Origin: Phellopilus nigrolimitatus
Lineage: Eukaryota; Basidiomycota; Agaricomycetes; Hymenochaetales; Hymenochaetaceae
Length of the DNA: 64,000 nt
Reading direction: 5' to 3'
Assembly (NCBI GenBank): GCA_021029095.1
Contig: JAJOHG010000066.1
Span: 87,617-151,616 of the forward strand
The translations under genes and the position numbers were made by a program. The notes below the pieces were generated by a model. The model saw only the letters and a program-made list of their open reading frames with translations. It had not been told where the DNA came from and did no database searches. This document shows positions 1 through 11,269 of this stretch, piece by piece. Position 1 is the first letter of the stretch. The number at the start of each line of letters is the position of its first letter.

Positions 1-1113
1 CGGCGCGTAAATCGTTGCAGCCGACGGCGTAACATTAACACGGGAGGTTCTTCAAGTTTTCAAGTGCTGCAGCCGCTAAGTACAACGTTTGACGCCGCTT
101 GCAGCTGAAGCTCTCCGTGAGGACCAGCGTGAACGTGGAAACTAAGCACGAGAAGAACATCCCCCTCCCTGTTCGTTCGCTGGCAAGATTTCTTTCTTTG
201 CCGCCGCCGACTTGCAGAACAGAGGCCAAACGCAGATGCACCCGAGTGAGGCTAAAATAAAGTCGTCAAAAGACGTCTCTCCAGAGCATTTGAGATGTAC
301 CAGGCTCGAGTTGCTTGCAAGTTTCGATTCGTCTTGGTGGTAAACCGAAAAAGAAGCAAAATCTCACGCCACCGCGTGCATGCGAGTCTTTTATTTAATC
401 GACACGTAATCCCGATTTGAGAAATCTCGTTCGCTTCGAGTTTCCGCCAGTGGTCGATGCTGCAGCAGATTTTACTTCAATCCTACTATTTTCTTCCATC
501 ACTTGCGCTATGCATTCGCTCGTACCGGATATCCTCCCGAAAAAGAGACGTTTATAATAAAAAGGGGGTAGTCTTCGTCATACATAGTGCTTTGTGTCAG
601 AGACAACGCCGTCCACTCACTGCCCGTGCATCTTGGTCATCTTCATCCGATTCTTCCGCTTTCGTCCCCTTCTCTCGCTCCATCGTATTCACCAACAGAC
701 ACCGCAACATAGCTCCACGCATCCAATTCATCGCCAATTTGTGCTTAGCCCGCCTTAACTGCGTCGCGCAGCGACTTGCAGAACTCCTGCTAAGCGCCGC
801 TCGAAGGCATAAAGGAATGCAGGCGTCTTCGATGCTCACGGCTTTTGCCTTTGATGTGTGTAGTTGTAGCTAGCTGATAAGGACTTTGACGTTGGTGCCG
901 ATAAGCAAAAGGCAAAGAGACTTTAAAGTATGCAAGCTGCAGCTCCTGATCGGCGGTCAAAGATCGACGGGTACGAGCGTGGCACCATTTAATCCAAAAG
1001 CAGAGTACTACAAATAACGAACACCAGAGTCCAACCAATTTCGACATTCTCGTAACATGAACTTGTGGTCACGAACGAAAAGTCGTTCGTGCGAGAAATT
1101 AGCCCGTGTGAGT
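1..1113. other. no gene recognised
   Basis: Open frames here are short, overlap on both strands and show no spliced structure, signal peptide or family motif. The stretch ends just downstream of the stop codon of the minus-strand secreted-protein gene, so part of it is that gene's 3' flank. Nothing else was supported. Confidence 0.5.
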
Positions 1114-1892
1114 CTACAATCCGAGTAGGCCGAGTAGGCCGAGCACGACGCTCAGCCCGAGCCCCTGAAGAATGACAGCGACGTCGACGAGTCTGTAAAT
1201 AACGAGAAATTAATTAATTTAGAGTCACGTCTCCAGGTAGATGAAACGAGACGCACAGGGAGGAGACGAGAACAAGGATTCCCTCGAGGAGCACGCCGAC
1301 GCTGATCAATACCTCGTCAAGCGCAGTGTCTAAGCCGAGGAGGATGACATCGAGCCCAGGGACGACACCGATAATGGGGTTCAACCCGTTGGCAATGTCC
1401 TGAATTGAAGTTCGTTTGTCAGTTGAACCGTAAGCCAGAAATTCAGTTGATTCTTTGACAATAACGGACCGACACGACACCAGCAATTTGGGCTGCAATC
1501 GCATCGTCAGACTGGCGCTTGACGAGGCGAGAGCCGGCGGGGGTTGCGGTGAGAGAGCCGTGCGCAGTGTTGAGCGCACTGACGAGCTGGTTGACGAGGG
1601 GCGTGACGGTGCTGGAAGTCGCGTTCCCGCTAGCCACTAGGCTACCTGTACAGACAAATGTGGTCAATCAGCATGTTTCTTTTAAAAATTTCCATACGAC
1701 TTTGAACGTCAGAGGTCGCTTACTGAACTGAGGGAGGACCGCGTCTGCCTGTGACTTGAGCGTGGTGAAGACACTCGAGACGGTCGCGCTGCTGCTGTCG
1801 GAGCTCCTGACACCCAGAACCGGGTTGGCGGATGTGAAGACAACAAGGGTCGTAAAGAACGCAAGGAAAGAGACGGCGCGAGTGAACAACAT
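1114..1892 (-). CDS. small secreted hydrophobic protein, unknown function
   Basis: Four exons give a 188-residue protein: 1892-1724, 1645-1470, 1399-1257 and 1192-1114. All junctions are GT-AG and the phases join cleanly. Residues 1-23 form a typical signal peptide (charged start, a run of Phe/Leu/Val/Thr, small residues before the predicted cut near Ala-Asn-Pro). A Lys-Arg pair follows in the middle of the protein, a possible Kex2-type site. The last 90 residues are strongly hydrophobic and rich in Leu, Val, Gly and Ile, ending in repeats of Gly-Leu-Leu. There are very few cysteines, so it is not a hydrophobin with the eight-Cys pattern. It fits the small secreted proteins common in Agaricomycetes, perhaps a surface or wall-associated protein. 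The start is the only ATG giving the signal peptide. I do not recognise a named family. Confidence 0.75.
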
Positions 1893-4786
1893 GGCTGGAT
1901 AGTTGCTGGTAGCTCGTAAGGAGGAGTCAAATGCAGGTGCAAGAGAGATCGCTTGCCTACTGGATTACCAGGAGTTCCTTACTACTGGTTTTATGGGCGG
2001 CTTTGGAGGCCCAAACATACCCACAACACGGAAAGGTTCATGGCGTCAAAGCAGTCAAGAATGAGTAAACAAGGGAAACAACAAGTACAATCGATCAGCC
2101 GAGCTAGCTCCGCACGAAGTCGTTTCCTTGAGGAGAACAGACAGAACCGCGAGAACGCGAACCATTGCAAATCACCACATAGGTACAATATGCAGGTACA
2201 GGCGTAACCTCGTCCTAAAGATGCCATCTAGATGAACACGTTCATGTTTTGAGACCGGGCGCTCCACACAGTGCAGCAAAAACGTCCGACGAGAAATGAC
2301 GAGTCCGACAGATGCGGAAGAGCTGTCTTAAGACATTCAGATGACGCCTCGAAACGTTTCGAAAAAGCCGGCAGTGAAAATTAAACATTATGCGAGTTTT
2401 GAAATTAGGGAGAGGCTACGAGGTTTGGAAGATCGTCAATAGCGATGGGCAATTGAGCGCGGCCAGGAATAGACAGTGGATACACCAATTACAAGTGAGC
2501 AGTGCGGAAGACATTGCCATCCATTTGACAGATCCTTCAGAAATTGGTGTGAGTTGACATCGAATGCCACTTACCAAAGTAGTTTCATTTGATATAGAAG
2601 GCTCGAACCATCAAATGCTCGCTCGTGTTGAGTGCTTCCTTGCTTACTGAAAATGACTGGGGCTCAATTTCGGGGGCTTTCCTTTTCTTCCAAGTTCGGA
2701 TGAAGCAGAAATGCATGTACAAGACTCGCTTCGAAGACTTAGAAATATATCTGGCTTGCGACTTGCAGATCTAGGAGCCCTTCCATTTCTTAAAAGATGG
2801 GTGGTAAATTGCGTATGTATCCCAAAGGAAAGGAGGAAATAGAGTACCTGGTCCTGCCTGTTTCTTGTAAGGGTGTGCTTAAGAACACCTTACAAACGCC
2901 AAAGTTGTGTAGCACGAGTCATCCAAGCCGCATCACCTTCTGCCCCAAACATTCTCGCACAGAGCTACTTCAAATTAAAGAAAGAAGACAAGGGAGTCGG
3001 CTAAAGCACCGGCACAAAGCGAACCCCGGAGCAGCGAGAGACAGAACAAGTCAGGAGGGTGCTAGATGATCACACTTGAATCACGTACTAATCTCGAGTC
3101 CGCAACGAGGCGTTCAGGAAACACGGTATGCTCGAAAATATTCCTCGAACCCACGTCTTTCAACAGCCGTTTGTTATGCTCTCTTTCTCTCCATGGCGCA
3201 ATAAGCACGACAGACATTCTTCCCCACCAGAGCGGAACGGAGAAAGGTCCGTGGGAAGGATTCTAAAAAAGAAGAAAAGCAAAAATCGCGACCGTGACGT
3301 GCAGTTCATCAATGATTCGGACTGTTCTCTCAAGAATTCCCCGAGTACAGGTCCTGGCTTCAGAAGGGGAAAAGCGAAGTTAGTTTCGTCAGAGGCAAAA
3401 CATTGAAAACACTACTATCCCGTTTTTTATTTTCCATGCATTTCGATGGTTGTCCGGCGAGAAAGTGCGGAGGTATTTTCCCTTGGTACACGAACATAAT
3501 GCTCAGCTCACAGTGCTTACCGTAAGCCACTTCTGCAAGTTCATAAAGCTCGAGCTCTTTTCTGCACCTCTGGATGGGCAGGTCATTCGTGCTATGTTGT
3601 CTGTTTGTTTATAAGCTTGGAACTGTGGCAAGTTTCGAGTGGCGCTTATTTCGTTTCATTCGCTGTACAGGGAAATGCAAGATCATACAATGTTGGCATC
3701 GACATGGCATCGCAGCCAGTGACTGCCCAGATCGAGTAGCGCTGGTCCTTTGCATCAAAACGTACGCGTGCGAAGCAAGCAGCAATGGACGCGGCTCGTA
3801 CATGCAGTAACGAAGTCAGCTCCGCTACACAGGACGCACCATCGGATGACGCCAACGCGTTTGGTGCATTTTTTGCATCTGGACCGCGTCGAGCTGCCAA
3901 GACGGTCTGAGCAAGATTCTCGGCCTGCGATGCCCTCTGCCGGTGACCTCGTGATGATGCTCGAGGCGCAATCGAAGAATGCAACTAAGAGCAACGCACG
4001 TTTGCTGAAAGAAGTACTGAATGTTTTTCCTGTGCGCTCCTTCGTTGCATATTTCATGCTACATTAGAAGCGCGCTGGGGTTTTTGCAAGCAGGCGGTTT
4101 TGACGGAATCAGGCACGGAATGCCCGTGACCTTCTTCTCCAGTGTGCAACACGCACGGCATAACCAGTCGTGTCCCAAAGGGTTGGGTTCACCCCAATTA
4201 TACAATATTTTACGCACAGGTTGGCTATGCGGGTTCTTTTGATTGGGAGAACGGCGAAAGAGGAGACGCGGCCCCGCGAGATTTTCTACCTAGGCGGCTC
4301 GAACTCAACTTATTCGCGTGTGCCGGGATGCAGTCCGCGTTGCGCCTCCGATGCTTTACGGACATGAATCGGAAAATGCGATTGAGTCGAGGAATCAACA
4401 GAGCTTCAGTTTGCGGCGTGAATGACAGTCATAAGGCTTGTAAGGAATAGTTGGAAGTCAAGCCGGGGCTGAAAAGGGCGCCTAAGGAAAACCTGTCTTT
4501 CACTTACCTGAGCTCCCCGTGCCTCGCAGGCTACACGAGGTGTTATCCATCGAAACCAAGGAAGCTTGATGTAAAGACGATATTGGATTTCCGGACGTGG
4601 CTTATAGCTGACACTGGTCCCGCCTTCTAGTCAGAAAAAGCGAAACATAAACTTGCACGGCTTTTTGAGAATGAGGTTGCGGTAGTGTGCACCAAGCGCA
4701 TCCCTTGTTCTGCTTGTGCCGTTGGCCTCGAGTTCAGTATGAGACGAAACTGCTGGAAAGATTCGGTCTTGCATCGCACTCGTATA
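1893..4786. other. gene-poor stretch, no supported gene
   Basis: Nearly 2.9 kb without a convincing spliced gene. The most protein-like piece is a plus-strand stretch near 3936-4020 encoding a Met/Leu/Ala-rich helical segment. It has no partner exons or recognised motif, so it is not called. The other frames are short and overlap each other. No terminal repeats or long inverted repeats were noticed before the MITE at 4787. Confidence 0.4.
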
Positions 4787-5061
4787 CAGGGGGATGTAGA
4801 AAGTCGTGGTGATCGACATGGACATCCAAAAAAGGAAAATATCCCCAGACCTGTCTATTTATTTTGTTTTCTTTGAGGCAACCCGGGATTAAGGCAAGAA
4901 AGGCTGTATAATGTCAACGGGACACTTTTTTCTGTGAATCAGGTCAAATTCCGGGCATCGAAGGTAGATGTGGAGGGTTCGAACGGTTATCTACGGTGAT
5001 GTGAATCTACTTCCTGATTTGGAAGCAAATGTCGATCACCACGACTTTCTACATCCCCCTG
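4787..5061. mobile_element. MITE copy 1, TA target duplication
   Basis: A 275-bp element bounded by inverted repeats of about 33 bp. The left end begins CAGGGGGATGTAGAAAGTCG and the right end is its reverse complement. Both ends are flanked by TA (4785-4786 and 5062-5063). A second copy of similar sequence lies at 17546-17809. The short length, lack of a transposase frame, long perfect inverted ends and TA duplication suggest a non-autonomous Tc1/mariner-type element, although the CAGGGGG end is not the textbook one. It lies about 375 bp upstream of the first STNATA gene. Confidence 0.85.
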
Positions 5062-5437
5062 TATATTGCCAGGAGGTGCAAACGGCCGTCGGTGGCGTGG
5101 GATATTACTCCCTAGGAATCCCATCAATCCGCGGGTTCATTTTCTTTCTCGTATCTTCCTAAGGCAGGCAATATAATAGATGACATATTTCCTGGCGCTC
5201 TTGAGACTCTTACTACTGTATGTACATTGCATTAATCTCCAATGACCTATCCTTGGGACTCGGCAGTGCATTAGGTTCAAGCCGTATACTTACCAGTGTA
5301 GGCCCGGCTGTGTCCTTGATTCTTCGCTAGAAAGGTCTGCAACTGGGACGGGTTCTCGTCTACGTGTCCCGGCTCAAGTCTTTCTTAATATTTCTCACTC
5401 GCGGCTACTCGCTAGCACGACATCTGACAACGTATAC

Positions 5438-7933
5438 ATGATGTCGGCCTCCGAATTATCTTCTATGGCTGACTCGGACCAAGTTTCTTTGGACTCTGTC
5501 AGCACGAACGCGACAGCAGACGACCTCCCGGGCCCTGGACGTACAATTGGCTTATTATACAACTTCGCAGGGCGACACCTCGAAATGCATCTTGGTCGGG
5601 CCGCGGAGAGAATGGGAATCGGGCATCGAGGGACAGCGATTAGGACTGAGATGAACTGTACGACCATCGCGCTTGCGTCTGAAAATTCAGAACCACCGTT
5701 TTGCGCATCGGATCAAGCTTCGTTGATATCAATCAGTACAAATGCAACTGCAGACAATCTTCCCGGTGCCGGACGTACGCTCGGATTATTCTACAGCTTC
5801 GCAGGGAAACATCTCGAAACACGACTAGGTAGGCTGGCGGGAAGATTAGGCCACGGACCTCGAGCAACGGCCCTTAGAATTCAAGAGAACAGTGGGATTG
5901 TCACACTCGCATCTGTCCTGCCACGACCTCTTTCTCTTATGAAAGCAAGAAATAGGAAAATCCAAAAGGACTGCAAACGCTTGCTTAAATATGTCGGGTA
6001 ATTCATCTTCAATCCCTTTCGAATTTGAAGATGGATTAATGACGCAGCTTAGATCAAATGCACTGTCTACGAGGGGACAGGCATTGGACCTTATCATTGA
6101 TTTATCGCTGGACGATCATATCCGAAATTTTCTCAAAGTCGTAGGTGCAGAACACCTCATTGAACTGGCGCATAAAGAACTCTTTATACGATACGATTGC
6201 AATGCTTCCCTTCTTAGTCGCTCGCGCAAAGCGCTTGTCTCAGTCGCCGATGACGCACTCATGCAGGAGATTAAAACTCTTAGTGAATCAGGAGGACATG
6301 ACTTCATTTACCGGTATGACAATGTATCGGATTACATGAGGTACAACTATTTCTTTTCTCTTACTACGATGCTTCATAATTGTCGATCGCAGGGATCCAG
6401 ATCGCTCGTTCATCGTCGTCAGATGTTTTGTGCGGCTATTCTGTCCTCCTACAAAGGCCGATTTCAAATTTTCAGCAGTACAGGGTCTTTTCCTAGAGTA
6501 CTTGATCATGAGCATCGATATTGCCCCAGAATGGGAGAGTGTCGATCTGTTTTTAAACAGTATTCTTGCGATGGAAGTAGATCAGGCACCTCAATGGGAT
6601 TCCTCTAATGACATCGAATTAATTGGAAAGACACTAGAAATAGTTCTCCGGTAGGATTTTTACGTCCTTTTACTTCTTTGGAACAGCCATATTTACCTCT
6701 CCCATAGACACGCTGATAAGCTACCACGAACAGTTGGTTCAAGGACTTTCCGATGGTTCATTGGAGACTGTATAATCGCGGAGAACGATGAGGCTAGCAG
6801 AAATAGGCACGCAGCTTGGACAGTTGCTCTTCTGCTTAGTTTCATACACCAAAATGACACAGTTCGAGGGGACTTCTCTTGTATCGATTACAACCATATG
6901 TGGAATTTGTATCCGCACCCCGTGCTACGGCCTCTTTTCATCAGGCTCTCGAGTAGGCCGAACCTTCTATTTTACAAGATCGTTCACGAACGGATGGGCG
7001 ACAACATATACCCTTCTGACATGTCCCGGGTTGTCCAGTCTGAATCCACAAAGAAGTTAAGCCAGGAACTCGCGTTGTTTACTGATAGGTTATTTTTCAT
7101 TCTTGTGATATACTCCCTTCGTTCACACTCATTATTATAGTGAAGATCCACTGCTATCATTCTATTCCCGACAACGCGTTGCCCCTCTCCTTGTCATGGA
7201 CAACTATAGTCGAACCGAGATAGTGGAGGCACTATCTACAACTCGATATGCAGGAACACCTGAGTTTGTGCAGTCGATTGAAGCGCGACAGGTTTGTAAC
7301 TCCGTATCGAACGATGGATTTCCCCATATTTTGCTATATCGACACTGTGACGCTGCTGGGGACCTGGTACATATCTGTGTAAGCCCTCTAACTCTATTCC
7401 GATCTTCCGTCTAATCACGGGCCGCCAGTTTCAACTACTAATGATCCCTTATCATTTTCACACTTTAGGACTTTAACTGTGTTTCAAACGGCGATAAACA
7501 TAGACTAGGAATAAACAATGAAGCCGTGCTCGAGCTGCACGTACAGCGCGGGGAAGCATTCTCCAGCGCAGGCCACCATCCAATAGTCGCTGGGCGCATC
7601 AAAAACCAAGGGCTTGCCTATGTTGCGGAGGCTCGTTTTCAGTCTACTGATAGATGTTATTGCGCAGTCACTGATGGAATGAAACCCGAGAACTTGCGTT
7701 TTGCAAAGCAAGATCGGTACTCCCGAAATCATCGGGTGCACACAGCAGAATTGCTCGTCGTGTATGTCCTGCGCTACTCACCGACTATGTACGCTGTGAC
7801 AGATCGAGGTGTCTATGGAGCTGACGAGGGCCTGGATCCAACTGGCCCATTTTCCTGGAAACCCGTGAAGCCTGCAGTGGATCAAAATCCATATCGATCG
7901 TACAAGCATGAGGTGTCCGTAGAAGAAATCTAG
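5438..7933 (+). CDS. STNATA-family protein, copy 1 (unfamiliar family)
   Basis: Six exons (5438-5997, 6053-6340, 6393-6650, 6708-7088, 7141-7378, 7469-7933) give 729 residues with consistent phases; introns are 52-57 nt except the last, 90 nt. Residues ~13-64 and ~91-142 are two copies of one motif: Ser-Thr-Asn-Ala-Thr-Ala, then Leu-Pro-Gly-x-Gly-Arg-Thr-x-Gly-Leu, an aromatic residue, Gly, and an Arg/Leu-rich helix. Residues ~187-575 look all-helical, with no motif I know. The C-terminal exon (~600-690) carries a GHHPIVAG stretch followed by Tyr-Val-Ala and Cys-Ala-Val-Thr blocks, resembling a DM9/DUF3421 repeat. There is no signal peptide or membrane segment, so it is probably intracellular. 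The adjacent copy 2 has the same six exons and nearly the same exon lengths. An in-frame Met at 5441 is an equally good start. Function is unknown. Confidence 0.85.
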
Positions 7934-8625
7934 GCAGACCGTGAAGTAGGCAAGTCCGGCGGAGATGATTAGAATATGTCTAGGAAATAATCCGCAATTC
8001 TTTTCGATTAAATTCCTTTTGGTCTTAGAAACGAGTGATTAGTCGAAGTCATGCACAAGCAAATATGTGTCGCCTGCATGCACGGGCTCGCGCGCTCGGC
8101 CATGAATACTGCAGACACTGCCTACAACCCGATATCGATATGCAAGAATACCTAAGTTCACACTGCTAGTTGAAACACGCCAGACCGTAACTTTACAACC
8201 CCTCCCCCACTACTCGAGCGATTCTACTGCAGAGTGCAGCAGACGGGTGGCGTGGGAGTGCTACGAAATTGGGTTAATGCTTTTGGTTTTCGTTCTTCCT
8301 GTTTATCTCCTTTTTTTACTCCTTCTGAATTCTTTGACTGGGCTACGTTACGGTGGACACACTTCTTGCACTTTCGTAAGACAGGAAACTCAGAGGAGAA
8401 AATGATCCAGTGGCTAGCGCCTGCTACGGGCCGTGGCCCGCACCATGCTTCGCATCACGTATGACCTCCATACTTTATTCTGTGATTGAGAAATCGAGCT
8501 CAAGCCGTATATGTGTCATTTGTAAGCCTGGCTGTGTCCTCTGCGACTGGTTTTGGCCTTGTGTATCCTTGTTAACGTAGCCCTCATTCACAGTTACTGG
8601 TACGATATTCACCGGCGAACGCACG
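7934..8625. other. intergenic region between tandem copies
   Basis: No gene is supported. Around 8105-8200 there are scraps resembling exon 5 of the neighbouring genes (the stretch encoding the Ile-Glu-Ala/Thr-Arg-Gln segment), which suggests a degraded remnant from tandem duplication. The final ~100 bp is the presumed promoter of copy 2 and resembles the region upstream of copy 1 (a run around 'gcctggctgtgtcct'). Confidence 0.4.
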
Positions 8626-11154
8626 ATGTCGATCTCAGAACTCTTCTCTGTGGCCGATTCCGATCAAGCTTCTTTATGCTCAGTCAGCACGAACGCGACC
8701 GAAGACAACCTCCCCGGTCCTGGACGCACGATTGGCCTATTCTATAACTTTGCAGGACGGCACCTCGAAGTCCAGCTTGGCAGGGCCGCGGAGAGAATGG
8801 GCCACGGCTCGCGAGGAGCAGGAATTATGACTGGGAATACCTGTACGGATCTCGGGCTAGTATCTGAAAATTTAGAACCACTGCTCTGTCCATCAGATCA
8901 AGCTTCGTTGCACTCCGTCAGCACGAACGCAACCGCAGACAACCTTCCCGGTGCTGGACGCACGCTTGGCTTGTTCTACAGCTTTGCGGGGAAGCATCTC
9001 GAAGCACGGTTAGGTAGGCTGGCGGGAATATTGGGCCGCGGACCTCGGGCAACAGCCCTTAGAATCCAGGAGAACCAGGGGGTTGTCGCTCTCGCATCTG
9101 TTCTTCCACTACCTCTTTCTCCTACGAAAGCAAGAAATAAGAAAATCCAAAAGGACTGCAAACACTTGCTTAAATATGTCGGGTAATTCATCTTCAATCC
9201 CTTTTTGCATTGAAGATGGACTAATGACGCAGTTTAGATCAAATGCACTGTCTACGAGGGGACAGGCATTGGACCTTATCATTGACCTATCACTGGACGA
9301 TCATATCCGAAACTTTTTAAAAGCCGTGGGGGCAGTGCACCTTATTGAACAGGCACATAAAGAATTATTTATACGAAGCGATTTCGATTTGTCCCTCCTC
9401 AGTCGCTCACGCAAGGCGCTCGTCACTGTCGCCGATGACGTACTCATGAACGAGATAAAGACTATTGGTGAATCAGAAGAAGAGGCCTTGTATTTTCGTT
9501 CTGACAAAATATCATATTATTTGAGGTATATAACTTTTCCCCACTTACTCCGACTGTTGGCACGTTCTAATCTTTGAATACGGATGATAGGGATCCAGAC
9601 CGCTCGTTTATTGTTGTCAGATGTTTAGTCCAGCTATTCTCTCCTCATCGAAAGGATGACTTTTTCTTTTTCCAAATGTGCCAACATGTTTTCCTGGAAC
9701 ACATGGTCATCGCCATTGAAACTTCTCCAGAATGGGAGTCTGTCGATCAATTACTCAACAATATTTTCGTAAGAAGAGAAGATCTCCTATGGCCTTACTT
9801 TGATGACTTTAGGTTGATTGGATTGGCACTCGAAATAGCACTCCAGTTAGTGATATATTAACTAAACTTTTGTTTTCTTTCAGCATTTTTAATTGCTCCG
9901 ATAGGCACGCTGATATGCTACCACGAACCATTGGTTCGGAGACTTTTCAGTGGCTCATAAAAGATTGTGTCTTCACGGAGGACAATGTCACTGACAACGA
10001 TGGACTCATCCATGCAGTTTGGACAGTTATCATTCTACGTAACTTGCTGCGTCAGAACAATACAGCCGGTATGGAGCTTGGTTGCATTGACTTCAAACGT
10101 ATTCGGGACCTGTATCCGCACATAGTACTGCAGCCTCTTTTCGCCAGGCTCTCGAGTGCACCGGACCTCATATATTATCAGATCGTTCACGAACGAACAG
10201 GCGACGTAGAACATTCTCCCATATCTTGGGTTGTCCAATCTGATACCTTGAGGATGCTGAGCCAGGAACTCGCGTTTTTCGCTGACAGGTGCTTATTTAT
10301 TGTCCTATTCCTAATATGCTCGCCTCACTCACATTTATCCTTGTAGTGAAAATAAACTGCTATCGAATCGTGCCCGGCGTTGCATTGCTTCTCTCCTTGT
10401 CCTGGACATCTATTGCCGAACTGCAATATTGCAGGCACTATCTACAACTCGATATGCAAGTACGCGAGAGTTTACGCTGTTGATCGAAACACGACAAGTC
10501 CGTAATTTTGTAGCGAAAGAGCTATTTTCTGGTGGTCGGCCGTATCGACACTGTGATGCTGGTGGGAACTTGGTGCACGTCTGCGTAAGTCTTCTAACTC
10601 TACTTCAACTTAATGTGCAATTACTCGCTCACTGATGATTCCCATCTGCACATTAGGACTATAATTGTACTGAAGACTATATAGGCGGTAAAAAGCACGA
10701 ATTGAGACTCAGCATCGAAGCTGTGCTCGAGCTGCACATACAGCGCGGCGAGGCCTTCTCGTGCGCGGGTCATCATCCGATAATCGCTGGGCGCACCGCA
10801 AATGGGGAGATCGCTTATGTCGCTGTGGCTCGTTTCAAGTCTTACGGCGGACGGTATTGCACAGTCACCGAGGGCATGAAGCCAGAGAACTTATATTTAG
10901 CAGTGCGAGATCCGGATTCCAATGTTGTGCGAATGCGCACACCCAAGTCATTCATCGTTTATGTCCTACGTTATGCACCAGCTGAGTACACAACGAATAT
11001 GGACTGGAATTTCTATGGGGCCTCCGCGGAATTGGATCTGACGGGTCCATTTTCCCAGAAGCCTGAGAAAGATAATGAAGGAGATGGGTCGAAAGAAGAA
11101 GATCGGAAGACAGATGAGGAAGAATCCATATTCACCCCGGCCAGATCCGGGTAA
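8626..11154 (+). CDS. STNATA-family protein, copy 2
   Basis: Six exons (8626-9182, 9238-9525, 9591-9845, 9905-10288, 10347-10584, 10657-11154) give 739 residues. Exon 2 is 288 nt and exon 5 is 238 nt, exactly as in copy 1, so this is a tandem duplicate with conserved intron positions. Both N-terminal STNATA motif repeats are present; the second keeps Leu-Pro-Gly-Ala-Gly-Arg. The C-terminal DM9-like stretch reads GHHPIIAGRTANGEIAYVA, closer to the DM9 consensus than copy 1. The C terminus adds about 30 charged residues rich in Asp, Glu and Lys. There are no stops or frameshifts. It ends 115 bp before the convergent CTP1 gene. The protein is probably intracellular; its function is unknown. Confidence 0.85.
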
Positions 11155-11269
11155 CGAATTAACTGCTGTGGAGGAACTTGGTTGGAACACAGTAAGAGTC
11201 ATGCGCCTTAGTCGTGAAAGCACAGATGAGCTCCACATGTAGATATTGAAGAATGATATTAGTGTACAT

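Noticed and set aside
457..1047. Overlapping open frames on both strands near the left edge
   Set aside because: No signal peptide, domain or intron structure, and the frames shadow one another.
2797..3406. Lys/Arg-rich overlapping plus-strand frames
   Set aside because: Low-complexity translation of purine-rich DNA, with no conserved motif.
3936..4067. Possible small coding exon (Ser-Ala-Gly-Asp-Leu-Val-Met-Met)
   Set aside because: No partner exons, homologue or splice evidence; kept only as a remark in the gene-poor stretch.
4968..5162. Plus-strand open frame with Leu-Pro-Asp-Leu-Glu-Ala and His-His-Asp-Phe
   Set aside because: It is encoded by the MITE and its terminal repeat; the same peptide occurs at 17627 in an unrelated context.
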